This document shows positions 33,265-45,975 of a stretch of 64,000 bases of DNA, piece after piece. The position numbers and the translations under genes are program-made. The stretch's first letter is position 1. Every line of letters begins with the position of its first letter. The stretch lies in the NCBI RefSeq assembly GCF_018829635.1, contig NZ_JAHKKG010000001.1, positions 124,001-188,000 of the forward strand. The letters run 5' to 3'. Under the pieces are notes generated by a model. It saw only the letters and a list, made by a program, of their open reading frames with translations, was not told the DNA's origin and did no database searches. This stretch comes from Paractinoplanes bogorensis. Its GTDB lineage: Bacteria; Actinomycetota; Actinomycetes; Mycobacteriales; Micromonosporaceae.

Positions 33265-34246
33265 CTTCCCGTGGGCGCCGGGCTCGGCCACCGGCATCGG
33301 GTCGCTGCCCGGCACCGACGTCGCCGAGGCCCAGCGCATCGTCTTCGGTGAGCTGCCCGACCTGCCGCACCTGGCCGAACTGCCCGCCCGGGGCCCCGGC
33401 GCCGACATCATCGGCCGCAGCGCCGGGTTCCTGGTCGACCTGCCGGTGCAGCTCTACGCCGGCCGCTGGCAGGTCGCACCCCGTGCCGGCCGCGACATGC
33501 GGGTCACGGCCGACCTTCTCGAACGTGACCTCGACCAGCTGACCGATCAGGGCGACCGCTACGCGGGCCCGCTGAAGGTCCAGTCGGCCGGTCCGTGGAC
33601 CCTGGCCGCCTCGATCGACCGGCCGATCGGCGGTCGGCTGCTGCGTGACGCCGGTGCCGTGCGCGACCTGACCGACTCGCTGGCCGAGGGCCTGCGCCGG
33701 CACGTGGACGAGGTGCGCAAGCGCCTGCCCCGGGCCGAGATCCTGCTGCAGCTCGATGAGCCGTCGCTGCCCGCGGTGCTGGCCGGGCGGGTGCCGACTG
33801 AGAGCGGGCTGGGCGCCTACCGGGCCGTTCCCGGTCCCGACGCCGCGACCGCGCTGCGCACGATCGTCGAGGCCGTCGGTGTGCCGGTGGTCGCGCACTG
33901 CTGCGCGCCGGCGGTCCCGCTGCAGGTGTTCCGCGACGCCCGGGCGGCGGCCGTGGCGCTCGACCTGTCGCTGCTCAAAGACCTCGACCCGCTGGGGGAG
34001 GCCCTCGAGGCCGGGCTGGGACTGTTCGCCGGGGCGGCGCCCACCGTGCCCACCGGGCGGATCACCGGCCAGCAGGTCGCCGAGCGGGTCTCGACGCTGT
34101 GGAAACGGCTCGCCTTCGCGCCGGCCCGGTTGCCGCAACAGGTGGTCATCACGCCGGCCTGCGGGCTGGCCGGGGCGACGCCGGATTACGCACGGGCCGT
34201 GCTGACCGCCTGCCGCGAAGCCGCCCGGCGACTTTCCGAGGTCTAG
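33257..34246 (+). CDS. MetE C-terminal-domain-like protein (methionine synthase family)
   Basis: A 329-residue protein with the barrel of cobalamin-independent methionine synthase C-terminal halves: [13 protein letters not shown] at the start, [44 protein letters not shown] and [12 protein letters not shown] near the end. The His-Cys in AHCC and the Cys in PACGL match zinc-ligand positions of MetE. The N-terminal folate half of MetE is missing. Single-domain homologues lie in the same place in mycobacteria (Rv3015c, from memory) and are not proven methionine synthases. GTG 33257 overlaps mnmA by 8 bp, giving coupling. Confidence 0.8.
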   Translation: MPDFPWAPGSATGIGSLPGTDVAEAQRIVFGELPDLPHLAELPARGPGADIIGRSAGFLVDLPVQLYAGRWQVAPRAGRDMRVTADLLERDLDQLTDQGDRYAGPLKVQSAGPWTLAASIDRPIGGRLLRDAGAVRDLTDSLAEGLRRHVDEVRKRLPRAEILLQLDEPSLPAVLAGRVPTESGLGAYRAVPGPDAATALRTIVEAVGVPVVAHCCAPAVPLQVFRDARAAAVALDLSLLKDLDPLGEALEAGLGLFAGAAPTVPTGRITGQQVAERVSTLWKRLAFAPARLPQQVVITPACGLAGATPDYARAVLTACREAARRLSEV

Positions 34247-34247
34247 C

Positions 34248-34321
34248 CACAGACTGCCCGCACAGTCCGCCGTCACAGCCCGCCCGCACAGTCCGCCCTC
34301 ACAGCCCGCAGTCACAGCCCG

Positions 34322-34325
<4 letters not shown>
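34248..34325 (+). repeat. six-copy 13-bp tandem array
   Basis: Six perfectly phased 13-bp units fill 34248-34325 starting one base after the stop codon of the MetE-like gene. The unit is CACAGYCCGCCSK; variants differ at a few positions (for example CACAGTCCGCCGT, CACAGCCCGCCCG). Units with CAGT and CAGC alternate in the middle (units 2-5), suggesting a 26-bp higher-order duplication. It runs directly into the DnaA-box element at 34322. Confidence 0.85.
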
Positions 34326-36937
<2,612 letters not shown>

Positions 36938-36960
36938 TCCTAGGCGGGCGCGCGCGGGTG

Positions 36961-38991
36961 CTACTGCGAAGGAGTAGGCAGCGCGACCGACGGGCGTAGC
37001 GGGCGGTAACGGGCCAGCCAGTCGGCCAGGTCGGTGGCTGGCATCGGGCGGGCGTGGAACCAGCCCTGGGCGGCGTGACAGCCGGCCTCGGCCAGCAGGC
37101 GCCACGTGCGCTCGTCCTCCACGCCCTCGGCCACGGCCCTCAGCCCCAGCGCCTCGGTCAGGTCGATCACCGAGCGCACGATGGCCGCGTCGCCGTGGTC
37201 GTCCGACATGCCCAGCACGAACGAGCGGTCGATCTTCACCTCGGCCAGGGGCAGGCGGCGCAGGTGCTGCAGCGACGAATAGCCGGTGCCGAAGTCGTCG
37301 AGCGAGATCGCGATGCCCATCCGGTCCAGGCGGGTGATCGTGCTCAGGACTCGATGTGGGTCGGCCATCAGCGCGCTCTCGGTGATCTCGAGCTGGAGCA
37401 GGTCGGGCGGGACGGCGTACTCCCGCAGCAGGTCGTCGACCCGATCGGCGATGTCGCCCGCGTGCAGGTCGCGCACGCTCACGTTGACCGCCGCGCGCAA
37501 CGGCCGGCCGGCGTCGCGCCAGGCCGCCAGCTGCGCCACCACCTCGTGCAGCACCCGTCCGGTGAGCAGTCGCATCACCGGCGTCGGTTCGGCCACCCGG
37601 ATCAGTTCCTCCGGCCCGACCAGGCCGCGCGTCGGGTGCCGCCAGCGCAGCAATGCCTCCACTCCGACCACTTCGCCGGTCGCGATGGCGATCTGCGGTT
37701 GATAGAAGATCGCGATGCCGTCAGCCGAGGAAGGGGAGGTGGCGGAGCCCAGAGCCTGCCGCAGGTCGGCCAGCAGGGCCAGCCGGTCCGGCGTGTGGTG
37801 CGGGGCGTCCGGGCCGTAGACCGCGACCTGGTCGCCGCGCTGCTTGGCGTCGTACATGGCCGACTCGGCCTCGCGCAGCAGCGTCGCACTGTCCCCGCCC
37901 GGTTCCCGCTGCACCGCGATCCCGATCGAGGCGGTCACGTCGACCGGCGTGCCGTTCAGCGCGAACGGCCGGTTCAGCGCCTCGGCCAGGTGCTCGGCGA
38001 TGCGGCGGGCCGCGGGCGGGCCGTCGACCCGGGTGGCCAGCACCGCGAACTCGTCGCCGCCGAGCCGCACCACCAGGTCGTGGCCGGGTACTACGGCGGA
38101 CAGCCGGCGCGCCACCTCGGCCAGCAGCAGGTCACCGACTCCGTGGCCGAGGGCGTCGTTGACCGTACGGAATCGGTCCAGATCGAGCAGGAGGAGCGCC
38201 AGGCGCCGCCCTTGGGGCTGGGACAGCACCGCCGCGTGCAGGGCCCGCCGGTTGGGCAGGCCGGTCAGCGCGTCCATCCGGGCCGCCCGTTCGAACTCGC
38301 CCGACGAGCGCACCATCCGATGGACGGCGTGCAGCGCGAGCAGCACCAGCGGCACGAAGGCGAGGCCGACCTGGGCGGTGGCCAGCACGACCGGTCCGAG
38401 CAGCAGCAGGGCCGCCGTGGCGAGCAGTTCGACGCCGAACCGCCGGAGCCGCCGGAGGCGCTGGAGGCGTCCCGGCCGGTCCGCCATCGAACGGGCCACG
38501 GCCGCGGCCAGCCCGTAGCGGGCGACGATCCAGGCCCCGGCAGCCGCGACCGTCAGCAGGGCGTCGCCCCAGTCCGGGCCCGGGCCGATCCGCAGCGACA
38601 CCAGTTCGACGACCAGCGAGGCCGCCCCGAGCGCGACCGCGTGCTGCACGGCCAGGTGCAGGATGCGCCGCACCGAGTGCCGCATCCGGAAGCCGGCCAC
38701 CGTCACTGAGATCAGCTGGACCGCCAGCGCGGGCCCGTAGCCCCAGGCCAGGGCGATGGCGAAGGTGAAGCAGATCGAGGGCAGGATGACCGAGCTGGCC
38801 CGCCGGTTGGCCACCACGTAGGGCCGCGCGTCGACCATGACGGCCAGCAGACCCATCATCCAGTACGCGGCCGGGAGCGCCCCGAACGTCTCCTGGTCGA
38901 GCCCCCACAGCAGGCCGTCGATGCCGGCCACGAGCAGACCGGTGACCACGAGGGCGCGCCGTCGTCGGGTGTGGGGGCGTACAGCGTCCAT
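36961..38991 (-). CDS. membrane GGDEF-EAL protein (c-di-GMP turnover)
   Basis: A 676-residue protein. Residues 1 to about 240 hold some seven hydrophobic helices of unknown sensor type. A GGDEF domain follows (DALTGLPNRRALHA; LLDLDRFRTVNDALGHGVGD; intact [10 protein letters not shown]). Then comes an EAL domain with VGVEALLRWRHP, VNVSVRDL, LEITESALM, DDFGTGYSSL, KIDRSFV and EGVE, all catalytic residues kept. It should be able both to make and to cleave c-di-GMP. ATG 38991 is chosen because GGAGGT lies upstream; the frame is open 13 codons further. It is transcribed against the ligA-gat block in which it lies, so it looks inserted there. Confidence 0.9.
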   Translation of the reverse strand: MDAVRPHTRRRRALVVTGLLVAGIDGLLWGLDQETFGALPAAYWMMGLLAVMVDARPYVVANRRASSVILPSICFTFAIALAWGYGPALAVQLISVTVAGFRMRHSVRRILHLAVQHAVALGAASLVVELVSLRIGPGPDWGDALLTVAAAGAWIVARYGLAAAVARSMADRPGRLQRLRRLRRFGVELLATAALLLLGPVVLATAQVGLAFVPLVLLALHAVHRMVRSSGEFERAARMDALTGLPNRRALHAAVLSQPQGRRLALLLLDLDRFRTVNDALGHGVGDLLLAEVARRLSAVVPGHDLVVRLGGDEFAVLATRVDGPPAARRIAEHLAEALNRPFALNGTPVDVTASIGIAVQREPGGDSATLLREAESAMYDAKQRGDQVAVYGPDAPHHTPDRLALLADLRQALGSATSPSSADGIAIFYQPQIAIATGEVVGVEALLRWRHPTRGLVGPEELIRVAEPTPVMRLLTGRVLHEVVAQLAAWRDAGRPLRAAVNVSVRDLHAGDIADRVDDLLREYAVPPDLLQLEITESALMADPHRVLSTITRLDRMGIAISLDDFGTGYSSLQHLRRLPLAEVKIDRSFVLGMSDDHGDAAIVRSVIDLTEALGLRAVAEGVEDERTWRLLAEAGCHAAQGWFHARPMPATDLADWLARYRPLRPSVALPTPSQ

Positions 38992-39168
38992 GCGACCTCC
39001 ACCATGGCCTCGATCAGCGATCGTTCTCACGATAGATCCACATGGTCAATTCGCCGCGAAACCGCATTGCCGTTATCAAATCGGCATACGGTGCCAAACG
39101 CGCATTGAGCAGAAATTACGCCGTACGGGTGACGACTCCCCGGACGACGGTGGAATTGAAGAGCGAAA

Positions 39169-39174
39169 TAGACT
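39169..39174 (+). promoter_or_regulatory. candidate -10 box of gatCAB
   Basis: TAGACT would place the start of transcription near 39181, with a leader of about 35 nt ending in the GGGGGCAGG ribosome site of gatC. No good -35 is seen. Two CGTACG blocks (around 39122 and 39176) flank it. Confidence 0.4.
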
Positions 39175-39215
39175 CGTACGGTCAGTGACATGTCTGGACA
39201 GAAAGTGGGGGCAGG

Positions 39216-39515
39216 ATGGCCGCCATCTCCCGCGAAGAGGTCGCGCACCTCGCGCGCCTGTCGCGGCTCGCCGTGACCGAGGAGGAGCTCGATCGGTTTG
39301 CGGGGCAGCTCGACGTGATCCTGCAGTCCGTGGCCCGGGTCGGCGAGGTCGCCGCCGACGACATCCCGCCCACCTCACACTCCGTGCCGCTGACCAACGT
39401 CTACCGCGACGACGTTCCGGCGCCGAGCCTCACGCAGGACGAGGCGCTCTCCGGCGCCCCCGACGCGTTCGAGGGCCGGTTCCGGGTTCCGCAGATTCTC
39501 GCTGAGGAGGACTGA
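39216..39515 (+). CDS. gatC: aspartyl/glutamyl-tRNA amidotransferase subunit C
   Basis: A 99-residue subunit that wraps around GatA and stabilises the GatCAB complex. The family start [20 protein letters not shown] and the middle [20 protein letters not shown] are typical; the end [13 protein letters not shown] is the usual tail. GGGGGCAGG precedes ATG 39216. gatA begins 4 nt after its stop. The complex turns mischarged Glu-tRNA(Gln) and Asp-tRNA(Asn) into the correct amide forms. Confidence 0.95.
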   Translation: MAAISREEVAHLARLSRLAVTEEELDRFAGQLDVILQSVARVGEVAADDIPPTSHSVPLTNVYRDDVPAPSLTQDEALSGAPDAFEGRFRVPQILAEED

Positions 39516-39519
39516 CGCT

Positions 39520-40995
39520 GTGTCTGACCTGACCACGATGTCGGCGGCGCAGCTCGCCAAGGCGATCGCGGGCAAGGAGGCCTCGGCCGTCGAGGTCGCG
39601 ACCGCCCACCTCGACCGCATCGACGCCGTCGACGCCCGGGTGCACGCCTTCCTGCACGTCGACCGCGAGGGCGCGCTGGCCGCGGCCGCTGACGTCGATG
39701 CCGGCAAGGTGACCGGCCCGCTGGCCGGTGTGCCGATCGCCGTCAAGGACGTCATCGCCACCAAGGGCGTGCCCACCACCGCCGCCTCCAAGATCCTGGA
39801 GGGCTGGCGGCCGCCCTACGACGCGACGCTCGTCGAGCGGCTGCGTGCGGCCGGCACGGTGATGCTCGGCAAGACCAACATGGACGAGTTCGCGATGGGC
39901 TCGTCGACGGAGTATTCGGCGTACGGCCCGACGAACAACCCGTGGGACCTCGGTCGCATCCCGGGTGGCTCGGGCGGTGGCAGCGCGGCGGCTCTGGCGG
40001 CGTACGAGGCTCCTCTGGCCATCGGCACCGACACCGGTGGCTCGATCCGCCAGCCCGGCGCGGTCACCGGCACGGTCGGGGCCAAGCCGACCTACGGCGG
40101 CACCTCGCGCTACGGCCTGATCGCGTTCTCGTCCTCGCTCGACACCCCCGGCCCCTGCGCCCGCAACGTGGAAGATGCCGCGCTGCTGCACGCCGTGATC
40201 GCCGGGCACGACCCGCGCGACTCGACGTCGATCCCGCAGCCGGTGCCCGATGTGGTCGGCGCGGCCCGGCTGGGCGCGACCGGCGACCTGAGCGGCGTCA
40301 AGCTCGGCGTGGTCAAGGAGTTCGCCGGCGACGGGTCCGAGCCGGGCGTGCTGAGCGCGTTCCACGAGTCGCTCGAGGCGCTGGTCAAGCTGGGCGCCGA
40401 GATCGTCGAGGTCTCCTGCCCGCACTTCCAGTACGCGTTGCCGGCCTACTACCTGATCGCCCCGAGCGAGGCCTCGTCCAACCTGGCCCGCTTCGACGGC
40501 GTGCGCTACGGCCTGCGCACCGGCGACGACGGCCGCCACTCGCTGGAAGAGGTCATGTCGCTGACCCGCGAGGCCGGTTTCGGCCCCGAGGTCAAGCGCC
40601 GCATCATCATCGGCGCCTACGCGCTGTCCAGCGGCTACTACGACGCCTACTACGGGCAGGCGCAGAAGATCCGCACCCTGATCACCCGCGACTTCGAGTC
40701 GGCGTGGCAGAAGGTCGACGTGCTGGTCTCGCCGACCACCCCGTTCGTCGCGTTCCCGTTCGGCTCGCGCACGTCGGATCCCTACCAGATGTATCTGGCC
40801 GACCTTTTCACCATTCCCACCAACCTGTACGGCGGCCCGGCGATCTCGGTTCCGTGCGGGCTCTCCGAGGGCCTGCCGGTCGGCTTCCAGGTGATGGCCC
40901 CGACGATGGCCGACGACCGGATGTACCGCGTCGCCGCGGCGCTGGAGTCGGCCGTCGGCACCCTGACCCCGCCGACCCTGGAGGCGTCCGCATGA
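39520..40995 (+). CDS. gatA: aspartyl/glutamyl-tRNA amidotransferase subunit A
   Basis: A 491-residue amidase that releases ammonia from glutamine for the GatCAB reaction. The Ser-cisSer-Lys triad is clear: Lys in [14 protein letters not shown], cis-Ser in [14 protein letters not shown] and nucleophile Ser in [14 protein letters not shown] 39520 follows gatC by 4 nt; the 3' end overlaps gatB by 4 bp (ATGA). Confidence 0.96.
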   Translation: MSDLTTMSAAQLAKAIAGKEASAVEVATAHLDRIDAVDARVHAFLHVDREGALAAAADVDAGKVTGPLAGVPIAVKDVIATKGVPTTAASKILEGWRPPYDATLVERLRAAGTVMLGKTNMDEFAMGSSTEYSAYGPTNNPWDLGRIPGGSGGGSAAALAAYEAPLAIGTDTGGSIRQPGAVTGTVGAKPTYGGTSRYGLIAFSSSLDTPGPCARNVEDAALLHAVIAGHDPRDSTSIPQPVPDVVGAARLGATGDLSGVKLGVVKEFAGDGSEPGVLSAFHESLEALVKLGAEIVEVSCPHFQYALPAYYLIAPSEASSNLARFDGVRYGLRTGDDGRHSLEEVMSLTREAGFGPEVKRRIIIGAYALSSGYYDAYYGQAQKIRTLITRDFESAWQKVDVLVSPTTPFVAFPFGSRTSDPYQMYLADLFTIPTNLYGGPAISVPCGLSEGLPVGFQVMAPTMADDRMYRVAAALESAVGTLTPPTLEASA

Positions 40996-42491
40996 CCACC
41001 ACCGCGCTGAACTCCTATGAGGACGCCGTCTCGCGGTACGAGCCGGTCATCGGCCTCGAGACCCACGTCGAGCTGGGCACGGCCACCAAGATGTTCTGCG
41101 GCTGCCGCACCGAGTTCGGCGGCGAGCCCAACACCCAGGTCTGCCCGGTCTGCCTGGGCCTGCCGGGCGCGCTGCCGGTGGCCAACCGCGCGGGCATCGA
41201 GGCGACCATCCGGATCGGTCTCGCGCTCAACTGCGACATCGCGTCGTGGTGCCGGATGGCGCGGAAGAACTACTTCTACCCCGACATGCCGAAGAACTTC
41301 CAGACCTCCCAGTACGACGAGCCGCTGTGCACCGAGGGCTACGTCGACGTCGTGGTCGGCGGTAAGGACTACCGCATCGGCATCGAGCGGGTGCACCTCG
41401 AGGAGGACACCGGCAAGTCGCTGCACGTCGGCGGCGCGACCGGTCGCATCCACGGCGCCACCGAGTCGCTGGTCGACTACAACCGGGCCGGCATCCCGCT
41501 GGTCGAGATCGTGACCAAGCCGGTGCCCGGCCTCGGCGCGCTCGCCCCCGAGGTGGCCAAGGCCTACGTCGCCGAGCTGCGCGACATCATCCGCTCGCTG
41601 GGCGTCTCCGACGTGCGGATGGAGCAGGGCTCGCTGCGCTGCGACGTCAACACGTCGCTCAACAAGCCGGGTGAGGAGTGGGGCACCCGCACCGAGACCA
41701 AGAACGTGAACTCGCTGCGGTCGGTCGAGCGTGCGGTCCGCTCCGAGATCATCCGGCAGTCGACCCTGCTCGACGAAGGCACCCGCATCTTCCAGGAGAC
41801 GCGGCACTTCCAGGAGACGACCGGCGACACCCGTCCCGGCCGCTCCAAGGAGACGGCGACCGACTACCGCTACTTCCCCGAGCCCGACCTGGTGCCGATC
41901 GCGCCCGACCCGGCCTGGGTCGCCGAGCTCAAGGCCGCCCTGCCCGAGAAGCCGAGCAGCAAGCGGGCCCGGCTGCGGGAAGACTGGGGGATCAGCGAGA
42001 TCGACATGGAGTCGGTGGCCAACGCCGGCGCGGTCGAGCTGATCGAGGAGACCATCGCGGCCGGTTCGTCGCCCGCCGGGGCCCGCAAGTGGTGGATGGG
42101 TGAGCTGGCCCGCCGGGCCAACGAGACCGGGGTCGACCTGGCCGCCGTGGGTGCCACCCCGGCCCAGGTGGCCGCGCTGCAGAAGCTGGTCGACGACGGC
42201 AAGCTGAACGACAAGCTGGCCCGTCAGGTGCTCGAGGGCGTCGTGGCCGGCGAGGGCGACCCGGCCGCCGTCATGGCCGCGCGGGGTCTCGAGGTCGTCT
42301 CCGACACGGGCGCGCTGACCGCGGCCGTCGATGAGGCGATCGCCGCCAACCCCGACATCGCCGCCAAGATCCGTGACGGCAAGGTGGCCGCGGCCGGGGC
42401 GCTGGTCGGCGCGGTCATGAAGACCACGCGGGGCCAGGCCGACGCCAAGACGGTGCGCGAGCTCATCCTCGAGCGCCTGGGCGCCGTGTAA
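40992..42491 (+). CDS. gatB: aspartyl/glutamyl-tRNA amidotransferase subunit B
   Basis: A 499-residue subunit that binds and phosphorylates the mischarged tRNA amino acid. [20 protein letters not shown] contains conserved zinc-site cysteines, followed by [16 protein letters not shown] and the signature [16 protein letters not shown] helical and YqeY-like tRNA-binding tail fills the C-terminal 180 residues. ATG 40992 overlaps the gatA stop. It converges with the metallophosphoesterase gene, leaving 4 bp. Confidence 0.96.
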   Translation: MTTTALNSYEDAVSRYEPVIGLETHVELGTATKMFCGCRTEFGGEPNTQVCPVCLGLPGALPVANRAGIEATIRIGLALNCDIASWCRMARKNYFYPDMPKNFQTSQYDEPLCTEGYVDVVVGGKDYRIGIERVHLEEDTGKSLHVGGATGRIHGATESLVDYNRAGIPLVEIVTKPVPGLGALAPEVAKAYVAELRDIIRSLGVSDVRMEQGSLRCDVNTSLNKPGEEWGTRTETKNVNSLRSVERAVRSEIIRQSTLLDEGTRIFQETRHFQETTGDTRPGRSKETATDYRYFPEPDLVPIAPDPAWVAELKAALPEKPSSKRARLREDWGISEIDMESVANAGAVELIEETIAAGSSPAGARKWWMGELARRANETGVDLAAVGATPAQVAALQKLVDDGKLNDKLARQVLEGVVAGEGDPAAVMAARGLEVVSDTGALTAAVDEAIAANPDIAAKIRDGKVAAAGALVGAVMKTTRGQADAKTVRELILERLGAV

Positions 42492-42495
42492 GAGA

Positions 42496-44115
42496 TCAGC
42501 CGCTGGGCGACACGGACACCGACGGGGAGGGCAGCGCACCGATCACGTTGCGCTGCATCTCCACGTTGGACTGGCCGGTGCCGCCCAGCTGGATGTCGTC
42601 GTACGCCTTGAGCTCGTGCTTCTCGTCGAAGTAGAGCACCGACAGGCTCAGCGGCGTCGGCTGTTCCTTCTCCAGCCCGCGCAGCCCGGCACCGCCGGTC
42701 GACCCCTCGACCATCAGCCGGGTGGACATCTCGGGCACGGTCGCACCCGCCGACGGGGCGGCTGAGGGCGACGCCGAGGGGGCCGGCGTGGGCGGCTGCA
42801 TCAGCTCGACCGACCGCTGGTGCTTGTGCCCGGCCAGCACCAGCGGCACCACCCCGGAGAGCGGCGGCGCCATCGCCGGGTCGTGCACCAGCGCGATGTC
42901 GACCGGCTTGTCCGACGCCCGGATCGTGTCGGCCAGCTGGGTGCCCGCCCGCAGCAGCGGCGACTGGGCCGCGGCCTCGGCGTCGTTCTGCGCCGCGGGC
43001 GTCTCGCTCTTGTCCGGGGTGAACTCCGGGTCGCCGATCCCGCCGATGGTCAGCCCGGCCACCGTCTGGATCTTGTTGTCGAGCACGATCGCGTTGCGCT
43101 GCCGCCCGACCGCGGACTGGATCGACGCCGAATCGTGGTTGCCCCGGACCCAGACGTACGGCACGCCGACCGACGGGATCGACGACGCGTACCCCGTCTC
43201 GGCCGTGCTGCCCCAGTCGACCAGGTCACCCGTGTCGATCACGGCGTCGATGTCGAAGGTCTGCACCACCGTGCGGATCAGGCCGAACGACGACGGGTTC
43301 AGGTGCAGGTCGGAGACGTGCAGGATGCGGGTCGTGCCCTCGGCCGGCTCGTAGACCGGCAGCGACGACACGGTGGTGTAGAGCCGGCTCACGTTGCTGA
43401 CGATCTGCTGCAACTGCTCGGAGTAGCGCCCGTAGTTGTCGGCGATCCGCCGCGCGTCACCGACCACGGCCGGCGCATTCACCAGCAGGCCCTCGTAGCG
43501 GGGCTCGGCGATCGAGTCGGGCCGCAGCGTGCTTGCCGCCAGCCCGAAGCTCCCGCCGGTGACCACCAGCGCGGTGACCCCGGCGGCGGCGACCCGGCGG
43601 ACGTTCCGGAAGATCAGCGCGCTGAGCACCATGGCGCTGAGGATGGCGATGCCGAGGGTCCGGACGCCGAGCCGGATCACGCCGGTACGCACGTCGTCGA
43701 CCGCGTTCTCGCCGGCCCGGCTGATCGCGGCCGGGTCGTCGATCAGGGCCTCGGTGCGGTTCTGGTCGAGGGCGGCCAGGTTGACCTTGAGGTGGACCGG
43801 GCCGTCGTGGCTGTCGAGGTGCAGCGAGCCGAGCGGCGGCAGATCGACCTCGGTGCCGCCGAAGATCGACGGGCTGATCGACATCTCGGCCCGGAACGGA
43901 CCCACGTTGACGGTGGCGTGGCCGAACAGCAGCGTCCCGATCACCACGCCGCCCACGCCGATCAGGCCGACCATGGCCGAGACCCGGGCCCGCCGGCTCC
44001 ACGGGTTGCGCCGGATCCGACCGAAAACCCGTCCCGTCCCGTACGTGAACCGCCGCCCCGCCGAAACGAGTCGTTGCCAGGTCGTCGGTGCCGTCGAGGC
44101 CGTCTGCTCGGTCAT
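42496..44115 (-). CDS. membrane metallophosphoesterase
   Basis: A 539-residue protein with a helix near residues 45-65, an extracytoplasmic strand-rich part, a second helical pair (about 145-195), and a calcineurin-like phosphoesterase domain (about 265-500). All metal motifs are present: VSDLHLNP, DTGDLVDWG, RGNHDS, VHDP and GHKHQR. An Ala/Ser/Pro linker interrupts the domain near residue 440. Substrate unknown; this architecture is common in actinobacteria. GGTGAG precedes ATG 44115. It follows no obvious operon; the sugar dehydrogenase gene is 66 bp upstream on the same strand. Confidence 0.85.
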   Translation of the reverse strand: MTEQTASTAPTTWQRLVSAGRRFTYGTGRVFGRIRRNPWSRRARVSAMVGLIGVGGVVIGTLLFGHATVNVGPFRAEMSISPSIFGGTEVDLPPLGSLHLDSHDGPVHLKVNLAALDQNRTEALIDDPAAISRAGENAVDDVRTGVIRLGVRTLGIAILSAMVLSALIFRNVRRVAAAGVTALVVTGGSFGLAASTLRPDSIAEPRYEGLLVNAPAVVGDARRIADNYGRYSEQLQQIVSNVSRLYTTVSSLPVYEPAEGTTRILHVSDLHLNPSSFGLIRTVVQTFDIDAVIDTGDLVDWGSTAETGYASSIPSVGVPYVWVRGNHDSASIQSAVGRQRNAIVLDNKIQTVAGLTIGGIGDPEFTPDKSETPAAQNDAEAAAQSPLLRAGTQLADTIRASDKPVDIALVHDPAMAPPLSGVVPLVLAGHKHQRSVELMQPPTPAPSASPSAAPSAGATVPEMSTRLMVEGSTGGAGLRGLEKEQPTPLSLSVLYFDEKHELKAYDDIQLGGTGQSNVEMQRNVIGALPSPSVSVSPSG

Positions 44116-44181
44116 CGTCGGCTCACCTGCCCTGCCCCTCCGCTCGTCAAACCGTGTGTGGTCTCTCCCACGGTGGCACGG

Positions 44182-45357
44182 TCAGCTGCGCCCGGCGCCG
44201 CCGTCCGAGAAGACAAGCCGAATGATCCGGTCGTCGTCGGGGCCGGGCTCGCCGCCCTCCTCCTGGTTCGACGTGCCGACCCAGAGCGACCCGTCGGGCG
44301 CGGCCACGATGCTGCGCAGCCGGCCGTACTCGTTGGCCAGCACCTGCTGCGGCGTGCCGAGCACGGTGCCGTTCTCGGTCACGTTGAGCAGGTAGACCCG
44401 CTTGCCGAGCAGGCACGCGGTGGCGATCGTCTGGTCGAGCGCGGCCACCCCGGAGCAGCCCGACTCGTCGGTCGTCCAGCTGAACAGCGGGTCGGCCAGT
44501 TTCGGGTCGGTGCTGGTGCCGTCGGCCTTGGGCCATCCGTAGTTCTTGCCCTTGGCGATCACGTTGAGCTCGCCCGACTTCTTCTGGCCGCTCTCGCTCG
44601 CGTACATGCGCTTGGTCTTGTCCCACGAGATGCCCTGCACGTTGTGGTGGCCGGAGCTCCACACCAGGCTGGTCTTGACCGGGTTGCCCGCCGAGGGCTT
44701 GCCGGCCGTGGTCATCCGCAGGATCTTGCCGCCCAGGCTCTTCGGGTTGGGCGCCTGCGAGCCGGTCGGCGTGCCGTCGCCGGTGCCCGCGTAGAGCTGA
44801 CCGTCGGGGCCGAAGGCGAGCGCGCCGCCGTTGGCGTCGGTCGAGCGCGGGATGCCGGTGAGGATCGGCGTCAGCTTCTGGCCGAGCACGAGCTTGCCGA
44901 CCCGGTTGTCCTTGGCCGTGGAGTAGTACACGTAGACCGTCTTGTCGGTCTCGTACTTCGGCGAGACGGCGATGCCGAGCAGGCCGCCGTCGCCGGACGC
45001 CTGCACCTCGGACAGGCGTTGGGCCTCGGTGACGGTCAGGCCCTCGGCGTCGGACTCGGGCCCGACCTTGAGGATGCGGCCGGTGTCGCGCTCGGTGACC
45101 AGGGCCGACCCGTCAGGCAGGAAGGCCATGCCCCACGGCACGTCGAGCTGTTTGGCCAGCACCGTGACCGCGACCTCGGAGCTGCCGCCGCTGGGGTCGT
45201 CGGCCTCGCCGGACTGGTCGGACGACGGGGTCGGCAGGTTGGGCGGGGCGCCCTGCTGGTCGGGATCGGGCGGCCCGAAGCTGCACGCCGAGGTCAACCC
45301 CAGCACGGCGGCCAGCGCCACCGCGGCGGCCCGGACCCGGCGGGTACGCACGATCAC
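44182..45357 (-). CDS. PQQ-type glucose/sorbosone dehydrogenase lipoprotein
   Basis: A 391-residue lipoprotein: RTRRVRAAAVALAAVLGL then the lipobox LTSAC, a Pro/Ser/Asp-rich linker, and a six-bladed propeller of the GSDH family. DVPWGMAFLPDGSALVTERD, SGDGGLLGIAVSP, ANGGALAFGPDGQLYAGTGD and HHNVQGISWD are the family blades. Soluble homologues oxidise aldose sugars with PQQ; whether this one has the cofactor is untested and many homologues are of unknown substrate. GTG 45357 is preferred because GAGGAGG lies 4 nt upstream; GTG 45351 is an alternative. No PQQ synthesis gene is in the window. Confidence 0.85.
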   Translation of the reverse strand: MIVRTRRVRAAAVALAAVLGLTSACSFGPPDPDQQGAPPNLPTPSSDQSGEADDPSGGSSEVAVTVLAKQLDVPWGMAFLPDGSALVTERDTGRILKVGPESDAEGLTVTEAQRLSEVQASGDGGLLGIAVSPKYETDKTVYVYYSTAKDNRVGKLVLGQKLTPILTGIPRSTDANGGALAFGPDGQLYAGTGDGTPTGSQAPNPKSLGGKILRMTTAGKPSAGNPVKTSLVWSSGHHNVQGISWDKTKRMYASESGQKKSGELNVIAKGKNYGWPKADGTSTDPKLADPLFSWTTDESGCSGVAALDQTIATACLLGKRVYLLNVTENGTVLGTPQQVLANEYGRLRSIVAAPDGSLWVGTSNQEEGGEPGPDDDRIIRLVFSDGGAGRS

Positions 45358-45412
45358 TCGACCTCCTCGAGATGCGACGCACCCAGGGTAGCGAGGCCGC
45401 CTGGGAACGAGA

Positions 45413-45790
45413 TCACAGTTCGTCGGAGTCGCCCACCGGCTGGCCACCGGCCGCCAGCACGCGCGGCAGATTGTCCCGGGTGACGCCGGTCAGCCGGATG
45501 ACGTTGCCGTTGTCGAGCAGGGCGGACATCTGCCCACGCCGGCCCGGGGCCAGCTCGCTGATCCGTTCCCACGGCACCGGGGTGCTGCCGAACAGGGCAC
45601 GGACCCGAAGCTCGTCGGGGTAGACGTCGGTGCCGGCGCGCCAGGCCCAGACGTAGACGGCGGCCGGGACGAGCAGGAGCAGAGCGAACCACCGGGACTC
45701 GCCGGTCAGCGGGATCCCGCCGACGAACGCGATCGCGGCGGCCACCATGAGGGCGCCGGATTTGCGGACGCGGAGGCGGGGCTTGGGCAC
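45413..45790 (-). CDS. small membrane protein with bacterial PH-like domain
   Basis: A 125-residue protein. Two hydrophobic helices (GALMVAAAIAFVGGIPL and WFALLLLVPAAVYVWAWRAG) precede a compact beta-rich domain: TDVYPDELRVRALFGSTPVP, WERISEL, and an NVIRLTGVTRDNLPRVL end. This matches the PH-like family found throughout actinobacterial membrane proteins. GTG 45790 is set by GGGAGG 8 nt upstream. It may be co-transcribed with the sugar dehydrogenase gene 55 nt downstream. Confidence 0.75.
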   Translation of the reverse strand: MPKPRLRVRKSGALMVAAAIAFVGGIPLTGESRWFALLLLVPAAVYVWAWRAGTDVYPDELRVRALFGSTPVPWERISELAPGRRGQMSALLDNGNVIRLTGVTRDNLPRVLAAGGQPVGDSDEL

Positions 45791-45975
45791 GCGCCCATCC
45801 TCCCACCCGGGCCGGACAGCGCCGCCGCCGGACCCGTACGACCAGCGTCCATACCCGACTATTCTCCAGGTGCGCGGGGTAATGCCCGGCCGTAACCTGT
45901 TCGGGGGACGTTCGTTGTCCGGTGCAGGTCTCCCGACCCCCTCATTCAACGACGAGCATCGAAGGATCCGTCGAC

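Noticed and set aside
42820..45483. 887-codon plus-strand frame spanning two minus-strand genes
   Set aside because: It crosses both the metallophosphoesterase and the sugar dehydrogenase and their gap, which no real gene would do; no motif seen.
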